Notes: generated by a model not told the origin, from the sequence alone. 64,000 nucleotides of DNA from Owenia fusiformis (GCA_903813345.2 CAIIXF020000008.1:37448867-37512866); one strand, 5' to 3'. Shown: positions 42,943 through 54,100, counted from the first letter of the stretch. A program made the numbers and translations.

Positions 42943-43302
42943 ATGGAGGACGATAAACCAGAATACACAGACAATACAGAATTTGAAGAATCTGATATAG
43001 AAAGATGTCTGAGAATAGGAAAAGAATATGGCTACTCTGGTACAAACCTCGAACAATTTGTAGCAAAAGAAAGTGAAAGATTAAGTAAACAAAGAAAAGA
43101 TAATCAGGAACGAACAGATAGGTTAAGGGAACGTGAATTCAACAGAAACATACAATTAGGACAACAAAGACAACAAGAAATAGCAATGCAAATAGACTTA
43201 GAAAAACAAAAAAAGCAAATGCTATACATGTTAATACAGCAACAACAGAATCAATATCCACCAATTCTGGACCAAGTAGGCGAGGGCTCAAATCTTGCCT
43301 GA
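42943..43302 (+). CDS. Gypsy Gag N-terminal fragment
   Basis: The ATG at 42943 ('MEDDKPEYTDNTEFEESDIE') is chosen over an upstream in-frame start at 42868 because acidic N-termini like this are typical of Gypsy Gag proteins. The 119-residue product has a helical charged stretch ('ERLSKQRKDNQERTDRLRER', then Gln-rich repeats) near residues 50-105, as in the multimerising N-terminal region of such Gags. Capsid and zinc-knuckle parts are missing. The frame ends at or near the junction with unrelated sequence. It could still make a small helical protein. Confidence 0.55.
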   Translation: MEDDKPEYTDNTEFEESDIERCLRIGKEYGYSGTNLEQFVAKESERLSKQRKDNQERTDRLREREFNRNIQLGQQRQQEIAMQIDLEKQKKQMLYMLIQQQQNQYPPILDQVGEGSNLA

Positions 43303-44444
43303 GGCCAAGGTATGCCTATCTAACTCTACCAATGTGATTATAGTTATACTCAGCTGACACTGATGTCAAACCACAAGTATTTTCTGTGAATATAGTGCCT
43401 ACAAACTCTTCCAATATCAGGGAACTATACTAATAATATTGATTTATCTTGATCTCAAATTGTTCTTTAATGTGTCTTTTACTTACTTTGATCATAACTG
43501 TTTCAATTTAATATGAACTTGATATATAAAACTTGGTATGTGTATAGGGTATTCTGTGCAATTGTTTGTTTTGACACGTGACCTAAAGTACATGTCCTAT
43601 GTTCAGTACAGCTTGACCTTGGCAACACTTCCGGTTCAAATTGACATGTAATTGATATCGGTTATGGCCGTTTTCGAGTCAGTAAGCAGTAAGCACTAAG
43701 CATCAGTTCATGATGTCATCAAAGCCATGTATAAGGTAAGGTTGTCTTTTATATTTACATTTGGCATATGTGGATATAAACTTGTACTTAGCGGTCAATT
43801 GTCATAATTCAACAGTTGCAGGTACAGCATTCGTAGAAAATGTTGACAACGAAAAAGTATTTGTGTACGTATAAAACCGCGTGTTATGCTTGTACATATT
43901 CACTGTCCGTCAATGGACAACATTATTATATACTGACATGTAGTTATTTGACTTTTCTATTTGGCTCTTTTCAATTCATCAATTCTCTCCAACTTTACAT
44001 GTGTGTGTGTTATCGATTGATTTGTTTTATGTGCCCAAGTTTAGCTGTGAAGCTGTGAATTTAGTCTGTAAGGGGAGCGTATACTTGGTTCAATAACATA
44101 GGTTGAACACGTAGTTCACGAGCGGGAGGGGGGAGGTTGGACTGGAGCCAATTATTTTGTTTACATTTTGTCTGGCTTTGATACAGTGTACAAATCAATT
44201 GGTTTGGGATATAAAACTCTCCTGTTGCATCATTCTCCAGGCATTTTTAGGCAACTGTAAATAATAACAATTATCTTATTTTGCTGGGTGTTTTCTATTC
44301 TAGTAGTGATTATGTAAAATAATTAGAAGCACCTATTTACTTCATTATCTACTGTACATGAACATTGTCATTATATATGAATGTTTTATTTAAAACATTT
44401 TCCTAATGTTAAAGGGATGGCAGTCCCCTGGGTTCTACTGATTC
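43303..44444 (+). other. Junction region and probable LINE leader, no gene
   Basis: Somewhere here Gypsy sequence gives way to the 2A-type LINE; the boundary is not visible. Around 43627 'cacttccggttc' resembles an ETS-type initiator-proximal site, and 43694 onward has short 'agcagtaagcactaagcat' repeats. This may be the LINE's 5' UTR with an internal promoter; that is inference. Confidence 0.35.
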
Positions 44445-45026
44445 ATGATGATGGGGGTTAGTTTAATGACTTGGAGGTGCAGAATAGGTGTATTTAATTG
44501 TGTTAAAGTAAGTCAATCTGACTGCTCCTTTGGCATAAACAAAGTAGGGATATCAGAGTGGTTAAAACACATATGTATCCGACATGTTTATATGGTATCC
44601 ATTGTAGTAATACTTTGTTTATTCTTTCTGTTTTTTCCAATAGTGTCATTGATTTTGCTTACAATTAGTGCCTCAGTGATGATACATCTTGTAGTATTGT
44701 TGTGTGTATCATGCATCCTAAAGCTCATTTGTCTAAATGCATGCAGATGTCTTTTATCAATTAGATGTTTGTTAATGACCACCATGGTTATATTTACAAT
44801 TCTACTGACAATTCCTGGAATAATTCCTTTTGTGAATTTACTTAGTCCATTCATAATCAGGCAACTTTTGTTACTTGCTGGGGATGTTGAGGTAAATCCA
44901 GGTCCCTTAAACAAAGTTAACGTGTTATTTACTAATATTAATAGCATCTCAGCGGATAATAGAAGTCGGTTTGAAAGCTTAAGTATATTTTTTGAAGGAG
45001 GAGGGGGTCCATATAGCTGGAATTAG
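44445..45026 (+). CDS. LINE ORF start: hydrophobic leader, 2A-like motif, APE
   Basis: The frame opens at the first of two adjacent ATG codons (44445). Residues about 46-145 are strongly hydrophobic, with several potential membrane segments. They lead into 'LLLLAGDVEVNPGP', which matches the D-V/I-E-x-N-P-G-P consensus of 2A ribosome-skipping peptides; the break would fall between G153 and P154. Immediately after comes the start of an APE endonuclease ('KVNVLFTNINSIS'). A single-base shift in the G-run near 44998-45006 ends the frame; the -1 frame continues the endonuclease ('HIAGISEVGTNLNLADYNIH'). APE-type LINEs with 2A motifs just upstream of the endonuclease are known from sea urchins and other animals. 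This copy is dead. Confidence 0.8.
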   Translation: MMMGVSLMTWRCRIGVFNCVKVSQSDCSFGINKVGISEWLKHICIRHVYMVSIVVILCLFFLFFPIVSLILLTISASVMIHLVVLLCVSCILKLICLNACRCLLSIRCLLMTTMVIFTILLTIPGIIPFVNLLSPFIIRQLLLLAGDVEVNPGPLNKVNVLFTNINSISADNRSRFESLSIFFEGGGGPYSWN

Positions 45027-45320
45027 TGAAGTGGGGACAAATCTTAACCTAGCTGATTATAACATACATGGTTACCACACCTTGAACCAAGAACTCTATG
45101 TGATATTGTACCTCTATTTTAATTAAAAGTAATATTCTCATTTATAAAAAGCATTAGGCTTTAATATGTTCAACTAGTAAGGTTCAATGAATACAAAGTT
45201 TATAATGCTGTACACAAAGCAATAGCCTTTAAGCATCAGTGTTGATTGCCAAGTTTTAGCTGATAGAAGGTTTAATACGCTTGAGTAAATACCAGTACAG
45301 AATCATGTTATGCAGAAATC

Positions 45321-45495
45321 ATACACTAATCCCACTTTTTATTGTGTTCGATTTGCACATTTTCAGCCAATGACAACTTTGTAATAACTTGTATTTGAAT
45401 ATACACCAATCCCACTTTACATTGTGTTCAATTTGCACAATTTCAGCCAATGACAAGTTTGTAATAATTTGTATTTGAATATAAACCAATCATAA
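45321..45495. repeat. 80-bp tandem duplication with CCAAT motifs
   Basis: Units start at 45321 and 45401, and a third begins at 45481 but soon diverges. Each has 'caatcccactt' or 'aatcccactt' and 'cagccaatgaca'. It lies about 70 bp upstream of a TATAAAA, so it could act as promoter sequence. Confidence 0.75.
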
Positions 45496-45673
45496 TTTGT
45501 GAGCTCCTAAAGGGACATATTCCTTTTAGCACGAGTGTAAAACTTGATTTCCAATATAAAAGCTACACCTAGATTTATTTCAATCAGTCCCAACATTTTG
45601 ATACAAAGTTTTGCTGCAGTAGGAGTTACAACAAAAACAGTGTGAGATGAACATGTAAAGCTGCCAACATAAA

Positions 45674-45708
45674 ATACCAATGTGCAGTTATCAACTGCAC
45701 ATTGGTAT
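45674..45708. other. Perfect 16-bp hairpin
   Basis: The arms 'ataccaatgtgcagtt' and 'aactgcacattggtat' are exact reverse complements separated by 'atc'. It sits between the TATA-like box and AATAAA of the inserted segment, so it would be part of any transcript. It does not match the histone stem-loop. Confidence 0.8.
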
Positions 45709-45865
45709 ATTTTAACAATAAAGACAATTTTAAACCTACAATACGTGTTATTGATCTATACGCACATACGTCCACCTTCCAAGTGTGCTACAAATGGTAC
45801 TGCGGGTGAACAGTGAACATTGGGTGCAAATGCAGACAACAGCGTAATCTACAATCTGGTCGTCG

Positions 45866-46100
45866 GCGTAATCAACAGCGTAATCAACAGCGTAATCAAC
45901 AGCGTAATCATCAGCGTAATCATCAGCGTAGTTATCAGCGTAATCATCAGCGTAATCATCAGCGTGGTCGTCAGCGTAGTCATCAGCGTAATCGTCAGCG
46001 TGGTCGTCAGCGTAGTCATCAGCGTAATCGTCAGCGTGGTCGTCAGCGTAATCGTCTGCGTAGTCGTCAGCGTAGTTGTCATCGTAGTCGTCATCGTAGC
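45866..46100. repeat. 12-bp minisatellite, about 20 copies
   Basis: The unit is 'agcgtaatcatc', with variants 'agcgtggtcgtc' and 'agcgtagtcatc'. As 12 bp is four codons, three overlapping frames stay open on both strands, giving RNQQ-, VISV- and TLTT-type peptides. All are artefacts of the period. Every unit keeps a CpG. Confidence 0.95.
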
Positions 46101-46436
46101 CAAGAGTGATGTCAACTTCATGTATTTCGTATTATATGTGGACTGCAACTGCGTTCGTTCTATAAGCCACCCAAAGAAAGGAACAGTCGTCACCGTAGCC
46201 AAGTGTGGTGTCCATATCAGCATAAATATGTAAGTTCAAAGTTCCATTGAGACTAAAGCCATATTTAAAACAAATTCAAAGTGTAAATCCCCAGTGTTAA
46301 GTGTTTAACTAGATTGCGTAAGTTTAGATCAATTTTTAATGTCATAGTGACAACAATCGTTAGGTCAAACCAGTCAAATCATGGCAACTTCAAGTGATCA
46401 AAAGTCAGATTCTGAAGAATCGAAATCTTTTAATGG

Positions 46437-47525
46437 TTGCTTATTTACATTCATGAATCTATTTCATATAGAATTCGCAATGACCTAAATAATGCAAACC
46501 TAGAGTGTCTCTGGGTTGAAACTAAGGTAAAAAATGAAAAACTTCTCTATGGCCTCTTTTATCGTTCACCCTCCCAATCTGCAATCTCAAGAGATCAATA
46601 TATGCATAACCTTGATTCGAATATTAGAGCTGCTTTATCAGTGAAATCTGACTTTGTTATCTTTGGTGGCGATTTTAATTCAAGAAGTCAAAAATGGTGG
46701 GTTGGTGATACTAATACTTTAGAAGGAAATATGCTTTATGATGTGAGTGTGAATAATTCTCTGACCTAATTCATTGAGGAACCTACTAGAATTACAGCCA
46801 CTTCTAGCTCATGTTTGGATCTAGTTTTCTCAAATTTTCCTGGAAAGGTATTAAAATCTGAGGTAAAACTGCCAATTGGGGGTTCCGTCCATAGCTCTGT
46901 TTCAGCACTTTTAGATTTCTCTCTGCCTGATAGACATGCAGGGGATTATAAGCAGATCTGGCATTACAGTGATGCTAACATTTTACAGTTAAATCAAGCT
47001 GTATCTGATTTTAACTGGGATGCACTTTTATCTCATGAAGACATTGATACTGTCACTGTAAATTTTACCAATGCATTGTTTGAGATTTTTCAAACTTATA
47101 TTCCATCCAAAGTGAAATTTATAAAGAAAAGTGATATGCCCTGGTTTAATCATGACGTGAAATCAGCATTAAATAAGAAAGATAAATTGTATAGAAAATT
47201 AATTAAAAATATAAATGATTTTAACTTCACAACATTTAAACATCAATGTGATTTAGTCTCAGATGCAATTGTTCATGCAAAAACCAGTTATCAGGACAAG
47301 ATGTGCAGTAATCTTGATGAAGAGGCAGCTAGTAAGAAAAATTATTGGACCATCATTAAAAAATTAATGGGTTCTAAATTTGCATCAGGAATTCCTTTTT
47401 TAGAGATTAACAGGACGATCATTGAAGATGACCATGCTAAAGCTAATGCATTTCTCCATCAATTTTTACAGAAATTTCATCACAACATTGTTGATCAAAC
47501 TTTACCAACTTGTCAAAAAAACTGA
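46437..47525 (+). pseudogene. LINE ORF2 remnant: endonuclease and linker
   Basis: The first part ('LLIYIHESISYRIR', 'FGGDFNSRSQKWW') is the second half of an APE endonuclease, with the GDFN motif. A stop at 46767-46769 follows 'NNSLT', and the frame resumes with 'EEPTRITATSSSCLDLVFSN', the expected end of such a domain. Then a linker ('WFNHDVKSALNKKDKLYRKL') typical of CR1/Jockey-type ORF2 runs to 47525. In another frame 'LSQQSINKHLRELKSNKKGG' begins the RT domain and stops near 47684. With one stop, frameshifts and truncation it has no function. Confidence 0.85.
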
Positions 47526-47684
47526 TAACATGCTAATTGAAATTGATCTTTCACAGCAGTCAATAAATAAACATTTGAGGGAGCTTAAATCAAACAAAAA
47601 GGGGGGTGATGATAACATTACAAATAAAATGCTTAAACTGGTGGCAGATTCACTTGATGCAGAACTTCATAAACTTAACATATT

Positions 47685-48431
47685 GAAGTACTTACAAGTT
47701 TATTCGAGAGGATCAGAAACGCAGGCCTCACAGTAAAACCATCAAAATGCTTTTTCGGATATAGCTCTCTTGAATTCATTGGACACGAAATAGGAAAGGG
47801 TGAATTACACACAAAAGAAGAAATGGTTAAACACATAATCAAAGCAAAAACTCCAACAAACAAAACTACCCTGAGATCATTCTTGGGATCAATTGGATAT
47901 TATCAAAAGTTTATACCAAACTATTCAACGATAGCTGCACCACTAACAGACTTGACAAAAAAGGGAAATCCTGAAACATTGAAGTGGAACGACAAACATG
48001 AAACAGCTTTCAATACCCTGAAAGAAAAACTTGGAAGTCATCCAATCATGAAGTTACCTGATTTTCAAAAAGACTTTGTACTCAGAACCGATGCCTCTGA
48101 TATTGGGATAGAAGCCTTATTGATGCAGGAACATGATGACAAAATGCATATAGTTTCTTGTGCAAGTAAGAAATTGTCCAACAGAGAGAAAAACTACTCA
48201 ACAATAGAACGAGAGTGCCTGGCGGTGGTTTGGGGAATAACAAAATTCCAAGAATATCTACATGGTACAAAATTCACAATTCAAACAGACCACCAACCAC
48301 TAGCATACCTTGAAAAAGCAAAATTGACTAACTCACGTTTAACACGATGGTCACTATTTTTGCAACAATACGAATATTCAATCCAAGTGATAAAAGGTAC
48401 CAAAAACGTTGGTGCTTTGGTGATTTCTTAA
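47685..48431 (+). pseudogene. Gypsy RT end and RNase H remnant
   Basis: The frame runs from 'EVLTSLFERIRNAGLTVKPS' through 'FIGHEIG', 'LRSFLGSIGYYQKFIPNYS' and 'AAPLTDLTKKG' (end of RT and thumb), to RNase H with 'FVLRTDASDIG', 'TIERECLAVVW' and 'IQTDHQPLAYL'. Those acidic RNase H positions are intact. A small insertion near the end shifts the frame: the last residues read GALVIS, where the other frame would give the usual A-D-F-L-S-R motif. The catalytic RT YXDD and integrase are missing. It starts abruptly at the junction with LINE sequence. Confidence 0.9.
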
Positions 48432-48550
48432 GTAGAGACATGTAATATAAAACACTTTAAAGAAATCAATTAAAACAAATACACACATATCACAATACAT
48501 ATACACTTAAATATTTTAAGTAGAAAGAAAATTATATGTATATAATTTCT

Positions 48551-48565
48551 TGAAAATGGGGGTAA
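48551..48565 (+). other. Polypurine tract
   Basis: 'tgaaaatgggggtaa' directly precedes the 3' LTR and would prime plus-strand synthesis. Confidence 0.7.
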
Positions 48566-49794
48566 TGTCACATATCAATGCAGTATGGGAGTATACCTCC
48601 TTTTTGAAACACTACCTTGTTTACCTCCTTTGTACAATTTCTTTGGCAATGCATTCACACTTTCTAATTATACCATAAACAATGAATAGGATTAAAACTG
48701 TACAAGGTTACTTTGCTATGTAGAGCAAGATTTGTGTGTAGAAGGCAAGTAAGGCAGGCACAGATGGGTGTAAAAATATGAGAAAGTTATCTAAGGTATT
48801 TATGTTCAATCTATTTTGTTAATTTTATGTAGATGTTATGTTAATATACTATTTTATTCAATTACTACAAATGTTAGATTTTATGGAGTGAGTTAGACAA
48901 GTTACTTAGCAAATAATTATTTTATATTTTAAGCGTTCAGTGTTGTATGAGAAAGATGATATTGTTGCGTAAAAGACTAGACAGTTTGTAGCAGAATGTG
49001 ATGTCTATAGCGTGACGTAATTGATGAAGTAATTACCATTCATATGTGATATGTGCGTAAGAGACTAGGCAGTTCGTAGCAGAATGTGATGTCCATAGCG
49101 TGACGTAATTGAAGTAATGACTATTCATATGTGATAATTGTGATGCGAAATATTACCTGATATGAGGTGAGACAAAATATTTATTAATTATTCCCAGAGT
49201 GACCTGACCTTGCTGAACGTTATGTATATTGCTACAATTCTACGATAAACTATATTGTGAAATATCATCATTCCTGTGATTGACTGTGGCGTTATAGTTA
49301 TAATGATGCTGATGCTGCGTAAATGAACATGAACCTATGTTGCTGATATCGCATATTCCATATGGTATCTTATGCTGCAATCGTGAACAATAACCCTTAC
49401 TACATAAAGATACAATCATCTATCGAGGAATCCTAATATACAAGCATCTCCCCAGTGATTGTCATATACACCCAGTGATTGTTATATACAGGGTGATCTT
49501 AAAACTATAGATCTAAAATTCTCGTGATGAACATTTGAGTTCTACCAAATGTGAACAATATATAATTTGTGCATTATCACGCTTAGGAGTGTTTAGAGCA
49601 TTTAATTTGAACGCAGATAGATCTGTTAAGTAAGATAGGCGTTAGGTGTTAGTTAGTGTACATATTTTCGTATTATTCATTTTCTTATTTTATATTTATA
49701 CGAACACAAGTTATTCTTTTAATAAACTTTAATATGTTATTTTAATTACATGTTTTGTTAGGGGTCATAAAATTATACCCGGGAACTCTTGACA
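48566..49794 (+). repeat. Gypsy 3' LTR
   Basis: At 1229 bp it starts TGTCACAT and ends CTTGACA, followed by the target duplication ATGTG. It shows the empty site of the MITE found in the 5' LTR. AATAAA lies at 49721-49726. Confidence 0.95.
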
Positions 49795-49799
49795 ATGTG

Positions 49800-50187
49800 C
49801 AGTATGGCAAGTGATTTTAGAAATGTTTACGAATTTTGTGGCATAATGCATCACGTCACTTAATGACCACTATTTCAGCCTATCTGTTTTCAAACCCTTA
49901 AATATTCCCAAAGGTATAATTTGACACTGAATTAGTCATTGTAAACCGAGAAATAATCTTTTCTGGCCTAAAGGATATTCTTCATTTTGAAATTGATGTC
50001 ATGAAATTAATAAATGACACCTTAGGGATGAAAGGGTTAATGTGTATTTTTGCACTCACCAAAAATATTTTTGGAGTTGTGATTCTGAAAGCCGACACTC
50101 CCAATGGTGTTTTGAAATCTTAGTGCAGATGAAGCCTTTTATTTGAATTACGTACTTCAAAAAACGAACTGCGAAACGAAAATTATC
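49800..50187. other. Non-coding between two insertions
   Basis: No gene. The 25 bp at 49797-49821, starting 'gtgcagtatggcaagtgatt', also occur at 52032-52056 inside the GC-rich MITE, so some of this may be transposon-derived. Confidence 0.5.
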
Positions 50188-50342
50188 GAGAGGTTAAGCT
50201 ACACGTATAAATGCAAACCGTGAACCTGAACGCGTAAGTCCACGCTCAAGTACACGTTAAAAAAAATTTCAGTTAAGCTACACGTCTGAAACCATGTCAG
50301 TGGACGTGGAGCTATATTTATGTGGCGACTGTGTCTAAGGTC

Positions 50343-50385
50343 ATGTCTCTATGGTGTAATGGATAGCACTTCGGCAATCTAGCAC
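50343..50385 (+). other. tRNA-like segment (A-box only)
   Basis: 'tctatggtgtaatggatagc' resembles the first third of a tRNA (D arm and A box). The sequence that follows does not form an anticodon arm, and no B box is seen. It could be a tRNA-derived SINE head or chance. Confidence 0.25.
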
Positions 50386-51155
50386 TTCACGTATGTCAGT
50401 TAGGCCTTTTTTATTTATTTCATATTCAACCACAATTGAAGGGTCTAGTGCACTTTCCATTATGATTTCCCCATGAACAAAATGAATCATTTTTAACTGT
50501 ATATCATAAAGAATACAATGTCACATAATACTTTGAAAAATATTTAAGCGTTTAGACCCACATTGGCTGAGGTTGAGGTCATTAAGTTCTGCAAGGGTAT
50601 ATTGACTTGACATTGATGTGTTCTATTGACTTAACATGTGGATACCATCAGATTCCGATGGAGGCCATTGGTTTCTATTGATTTTCCCAAAAATACACTA
50701 TGACCTGAATTGATTGCAAATTAAATAATTTCACAATATGACACAAATGGTATATCACATCAGATGTGCAAATATAAAGTTTGCAATCGATTCAGGTCAA
50801 ACTTCAAATTAAAAGATAATACATATTTTCATCATTTTTCATCATTTTTTTCAAAATGGCTATAGAAAAATGCTTCAAAAGCAACTTTTACACTAACAGA
50901 ATCCCATACAACTTTGTAAATACAAAGATTATACTGTTATGTTTCATTAATAAATAACATATTTGGATAAGATATAGGGATGTGTAGGATGCAAATGGAT
51001 TTTGGCAGACACAAAAAGGCTTCATGGTTTGGCATCTCAACCCCTGTATATTTTATGATTGAATATTGGCCCTAATAAGTGGCCCATTCATCAATACAGT
51101 GCTGAATACTAGTGTACATATAAATGAAATAATAAAAGCAGTATATTTATTTTTA

Positions 51156-54100
51156 CTCTAAGAGCGAGGAGGAAAATTCTTAATAAATGGAGTATAGTTG
51201 GTTTGGCAGCATTTTCAGTTATGCCTTGGTCACATAGGCTCCGATTTTCACTACGGCGCCCGGCCGATGAGTATTTTGTTCAAAATCGGCCGGCGAGCCC
51301 GGGCATCGTACGGGCGCCGGGCGATGATCGCCACTCATCGGCCGATTTTTAGACATCGTACGGGCGCCGGCAGAGTTTTATCGCGGAGATAAAAGTTGCC
51401 GATGTCTTGGCGATTTTTTCTCAAGCAAACTCATCGGTACCTTCTCGGCCGTGTCCCGTCCGGTCATCGTACGATTATCTTACGGCGCCCGGTGTCATCG
51501 CACGGTCATCTTGGGATTTTGCGTGCTGATTTGTTTGATAAATCTTAATAATGATTACTTATAAAGTGATAAAAAGGTTCTAAAAATAATGAGGTACGGA
51601 ATTATAATTACTACATACTGAGATTTTTTATAAAACATAAATGGAACGATTAGGCTTACTGTAAAACAATGAAACACATCTGAATGGCTGGGTGGGTGGG
51701 TTGATCTAGTCGTTCTTATATTGACATTAATCGTGTATGTCTCTCATACACATTGAATAGAGTGATACATTTTTATACGTATATTCACTCATGCATATAC
51801 CATTATAAATCATTTATTTTAAAAATCTTCTGACTGATTTTGTGAGTAGACTTTTGAAGGGTCACAATTTTAATACGAAGTTCACCGCCTCAATAATTAC
51901 AGTTAATATGCCAAAGGCTAAGGATAGAGGGGATTAGGCCGATTGGCCATATATAGGTAGACATAGTATGTGTTTCTATGAAAGATCTAAAAATGAATTA
52001 AGGTCAGGGTGCACTTTGATGAAAAGACCACGTGCAGTATGGCAAGTGATTTTAGACGGTCATAATTTTCACCATGAGTACTTTCTGGGCATAAATACAA
52101 TGTTTTTTTTTATTAAAACAACATGTTTTCTTTCAATTGGAGTACCCGGAGTACCCATGATAGAAAAAACTATCAATCAAACAATTTGAAAAATTATGAA
52201 TAGGGACCCCATGTCAGCATTTTTTCTAAATATTGAACCTATTTACTCGAAAAGAGGATCTTCTTTTTCTGATTTTTATTGCATGAAAACATAATTAACC
52301 TGGAAGTCCTGTCTAGCGACATGTATTTCGTTTTCGAAGCTTGCATTCACGCCATGTGGAACAGTCATACTGGGTCATACAAGAATTAAGTATAAATCTA
52401 GAGGCCTGTTGATCGACCGATGTCCTGGCGGGTGCCGTACGGGCATCGGCAGATAGCCTTGCGATACCCGTGCGATGTCTTTCAGATCCAATTGATTGCG
52501 GGCGCCGTACGATGCCTTTACTAATGTGACCATACTCACGATTAGATCAAGACATCGGTGAAAAGTCACCGGCGCCCGGTCGATTTAGAAATCGGCCGAT
52601 GACTACTCATCGGCCGGCGCCCGGCGGCTATGTGACCTAGGCATTAGAAGGAAGTCTTGGATGAAAATTCTACCTAGGTGATAGCTTCACAGAGTGGTAC
52701 ATTATTCTTTTTTTCAGGGATTAGCCCCCCACCCCCCAAAAAGACCCCACCCCGGGAAAATAATTTTTTCATTCTCGATAACTTTAGATATCTTGATGTT
52801 TGTAAGTTACATACATAGACATTATATATATGAATCATTTGCATAATAAATGATGTCAATCACTCTTACAGAATTTGAATAATAGTACAAAGTATGTACC
52901 CCAGGGGGCAAATTCGTGACCCATTTTCTTACTTTTTAGAGCCTCACTTTTGATTCAGACACTGGAAGACATTGGAAAAATTCATGTGAAGTGCTCAGTA
53001 GCAGGGCTATAAGCCCTGAAAGGTTTAAACTAATTGAATCAGTAGGAGCCGAGAAAAAAATTGTTGATTTTTTGAAAATTTTGACATTTTTGAGAGGGGT
53101 GATTTTGGGTATGACTATAGCTGATGCCTATGGTTTCTATACCTATCCCTCTTTGATTATAAATATGATTTTGAAGTTTTGAACTAAGATGTAAAAGATA
53201 ATTAAAATGGGTTTTAAGGAAGTTCAAAGTTTTAAACAAGTTCAAAATTCGAAGAATTGTATAATATCAGGTCTGAATTTACGTATTTTAGGTAAGACCT
53301 TGGGTGAGCCTTAGATTTTTTACATCTGTCCCACTTTGATGATATGTATTGTTTTGTATTGTGGAACTTAGATGTACAAAATAATTAAGATGGTTTTTAA
53401 GAAGGTTTAAGGGTTTTAATAAGTCCAAAATTTGAAGAATTGTATAATATCAGGTCTGAATTTGCGAATTTCAGGTAAGACCTTGGATTAGCCTTATATT
53501 TTTTACATATGTCCCTCTTTGATGATATGTATGGTTTTGTAGTGTGAAACTAATGAGTAAAAAATAATTTAGATGGATTTGAAGAAGGTTAAAGGATTTT
53601 AAATGAGTCCAAAATTTGAAGAATTGTACAATATCAGGTCTGAATTTATGAATTTCAGGTATGACCTTGGACGACCCTTATTTATTTTACATCTTTCCCT
53701 CTTTGATGCTATTTATGGTTTTATAGTGTGGAACTAAGATGTAAAATATAATTTAGATGAATTTTAAGAAGGGAAAAGGATTTTAACAAGTTCAAAATTT
53801 GAAGAATTGTATAATATCAGGTCTGAATTTACGAATTTCAGGTAAGACCTTGGATGAGCCTTATACTTTTACATCTGTCACTCTTTGATGATATGTATTG
53901 TTTTTTGTAGTGTGGAACTAAGATGGTAAAAATGATTTAGATGGTTTTGAAGTGTGTTAAAGGATTTTAATGAGTCCAAAATTTGAAGAATTGTATAATA
54001 TCAGGTTTGAATTTTCGAATTTCTGGTATGACCTTGGACGACCCTTTTGTTTTTTTACATCTGTCCCTCTTTGATGATATTTATGGTTTTATGGTATGGA

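Larger units (their letters stand above)
45100..46436 (+). mobile_element. Insertion in the LINE, possibly an LTR and leader
   Basis: The inserted segment has two 80-bp tandem copies with CCAAT motifs (45321-45480), a TATAAAA at about 45556, a hairpin, an AATAAA at about 45717, a 12-bp minisatellite, and finally an ATG-initiated frame at 46381 ('MATSSDQKSDSEESKSFN') cut short by the LINE. This order would fit an LTR, leader and gag start of another retroelement. No second LTR or target duplication is visible, so the class is tentative. Confidence 0.4.
44445..47684 (+). mobile_element. Decayed 2A-type LINE, interrupted
   Basis: The pieces in order are 2A leader and endonuclease start (44445 to about 45100), an insertion (about 45100-46436), the rest of the endonuclease and linker (46437-47525), and the start of the RT domain (to about 47684). 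The RT core and 3' end are gone; Gypsy RT sequence abuts directly at 47685. The left limit is uncertain. Confidence 0.75.
37373..49794 (+). mobile_element. Ty3/Gypsy-like LTR retrotransposon, non-autonomous
   Basis: Two LTRs in direct orientation begin TGTCACAT and end CTTGACA, and the whole is bordered by the 5-bp duplication ATGTG (37368-37372, 49795-49799). A primer site for tRNA-Pro, 'tggggGctcgtcc' (39104-39116), follows the 5' LTR, and a purine tract ending 'gaaaatgggggtaa' precedes the 3' LTR. Coding remains are a short gag (42943-43302) and an RT tail with RNase H (47685-48431). Protease, most of RT and integrase are missing. The interior is largely mariner and LINE sequence. Confidence 0.93.

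Noticed and set aside
45674-45708. Histone mRNA 3' stem-loop or microRNA precursor
   Set aside because: Stem of 16 bp with a 3-base loop fits neither the 6-bp/4-base histone element nor a typical ~60-bp pre-miRNA.
45813-46233. Three long overlapping open frames (98-137 codons)
   Set aside because: All are translations of the 12-bp minisatellite.
50343-50385. tRNA gene
   Set aside because: Only an A-box-like start is seen; no anticodon arm, T arm or B box.
52991-53182. 63-codon frame conserved with a mirror copy at 56710-56901
   Set aside because: Apparent conservation comes from the foldback arms being near-identical DNA; no domain and no sign of coding-type substitution.
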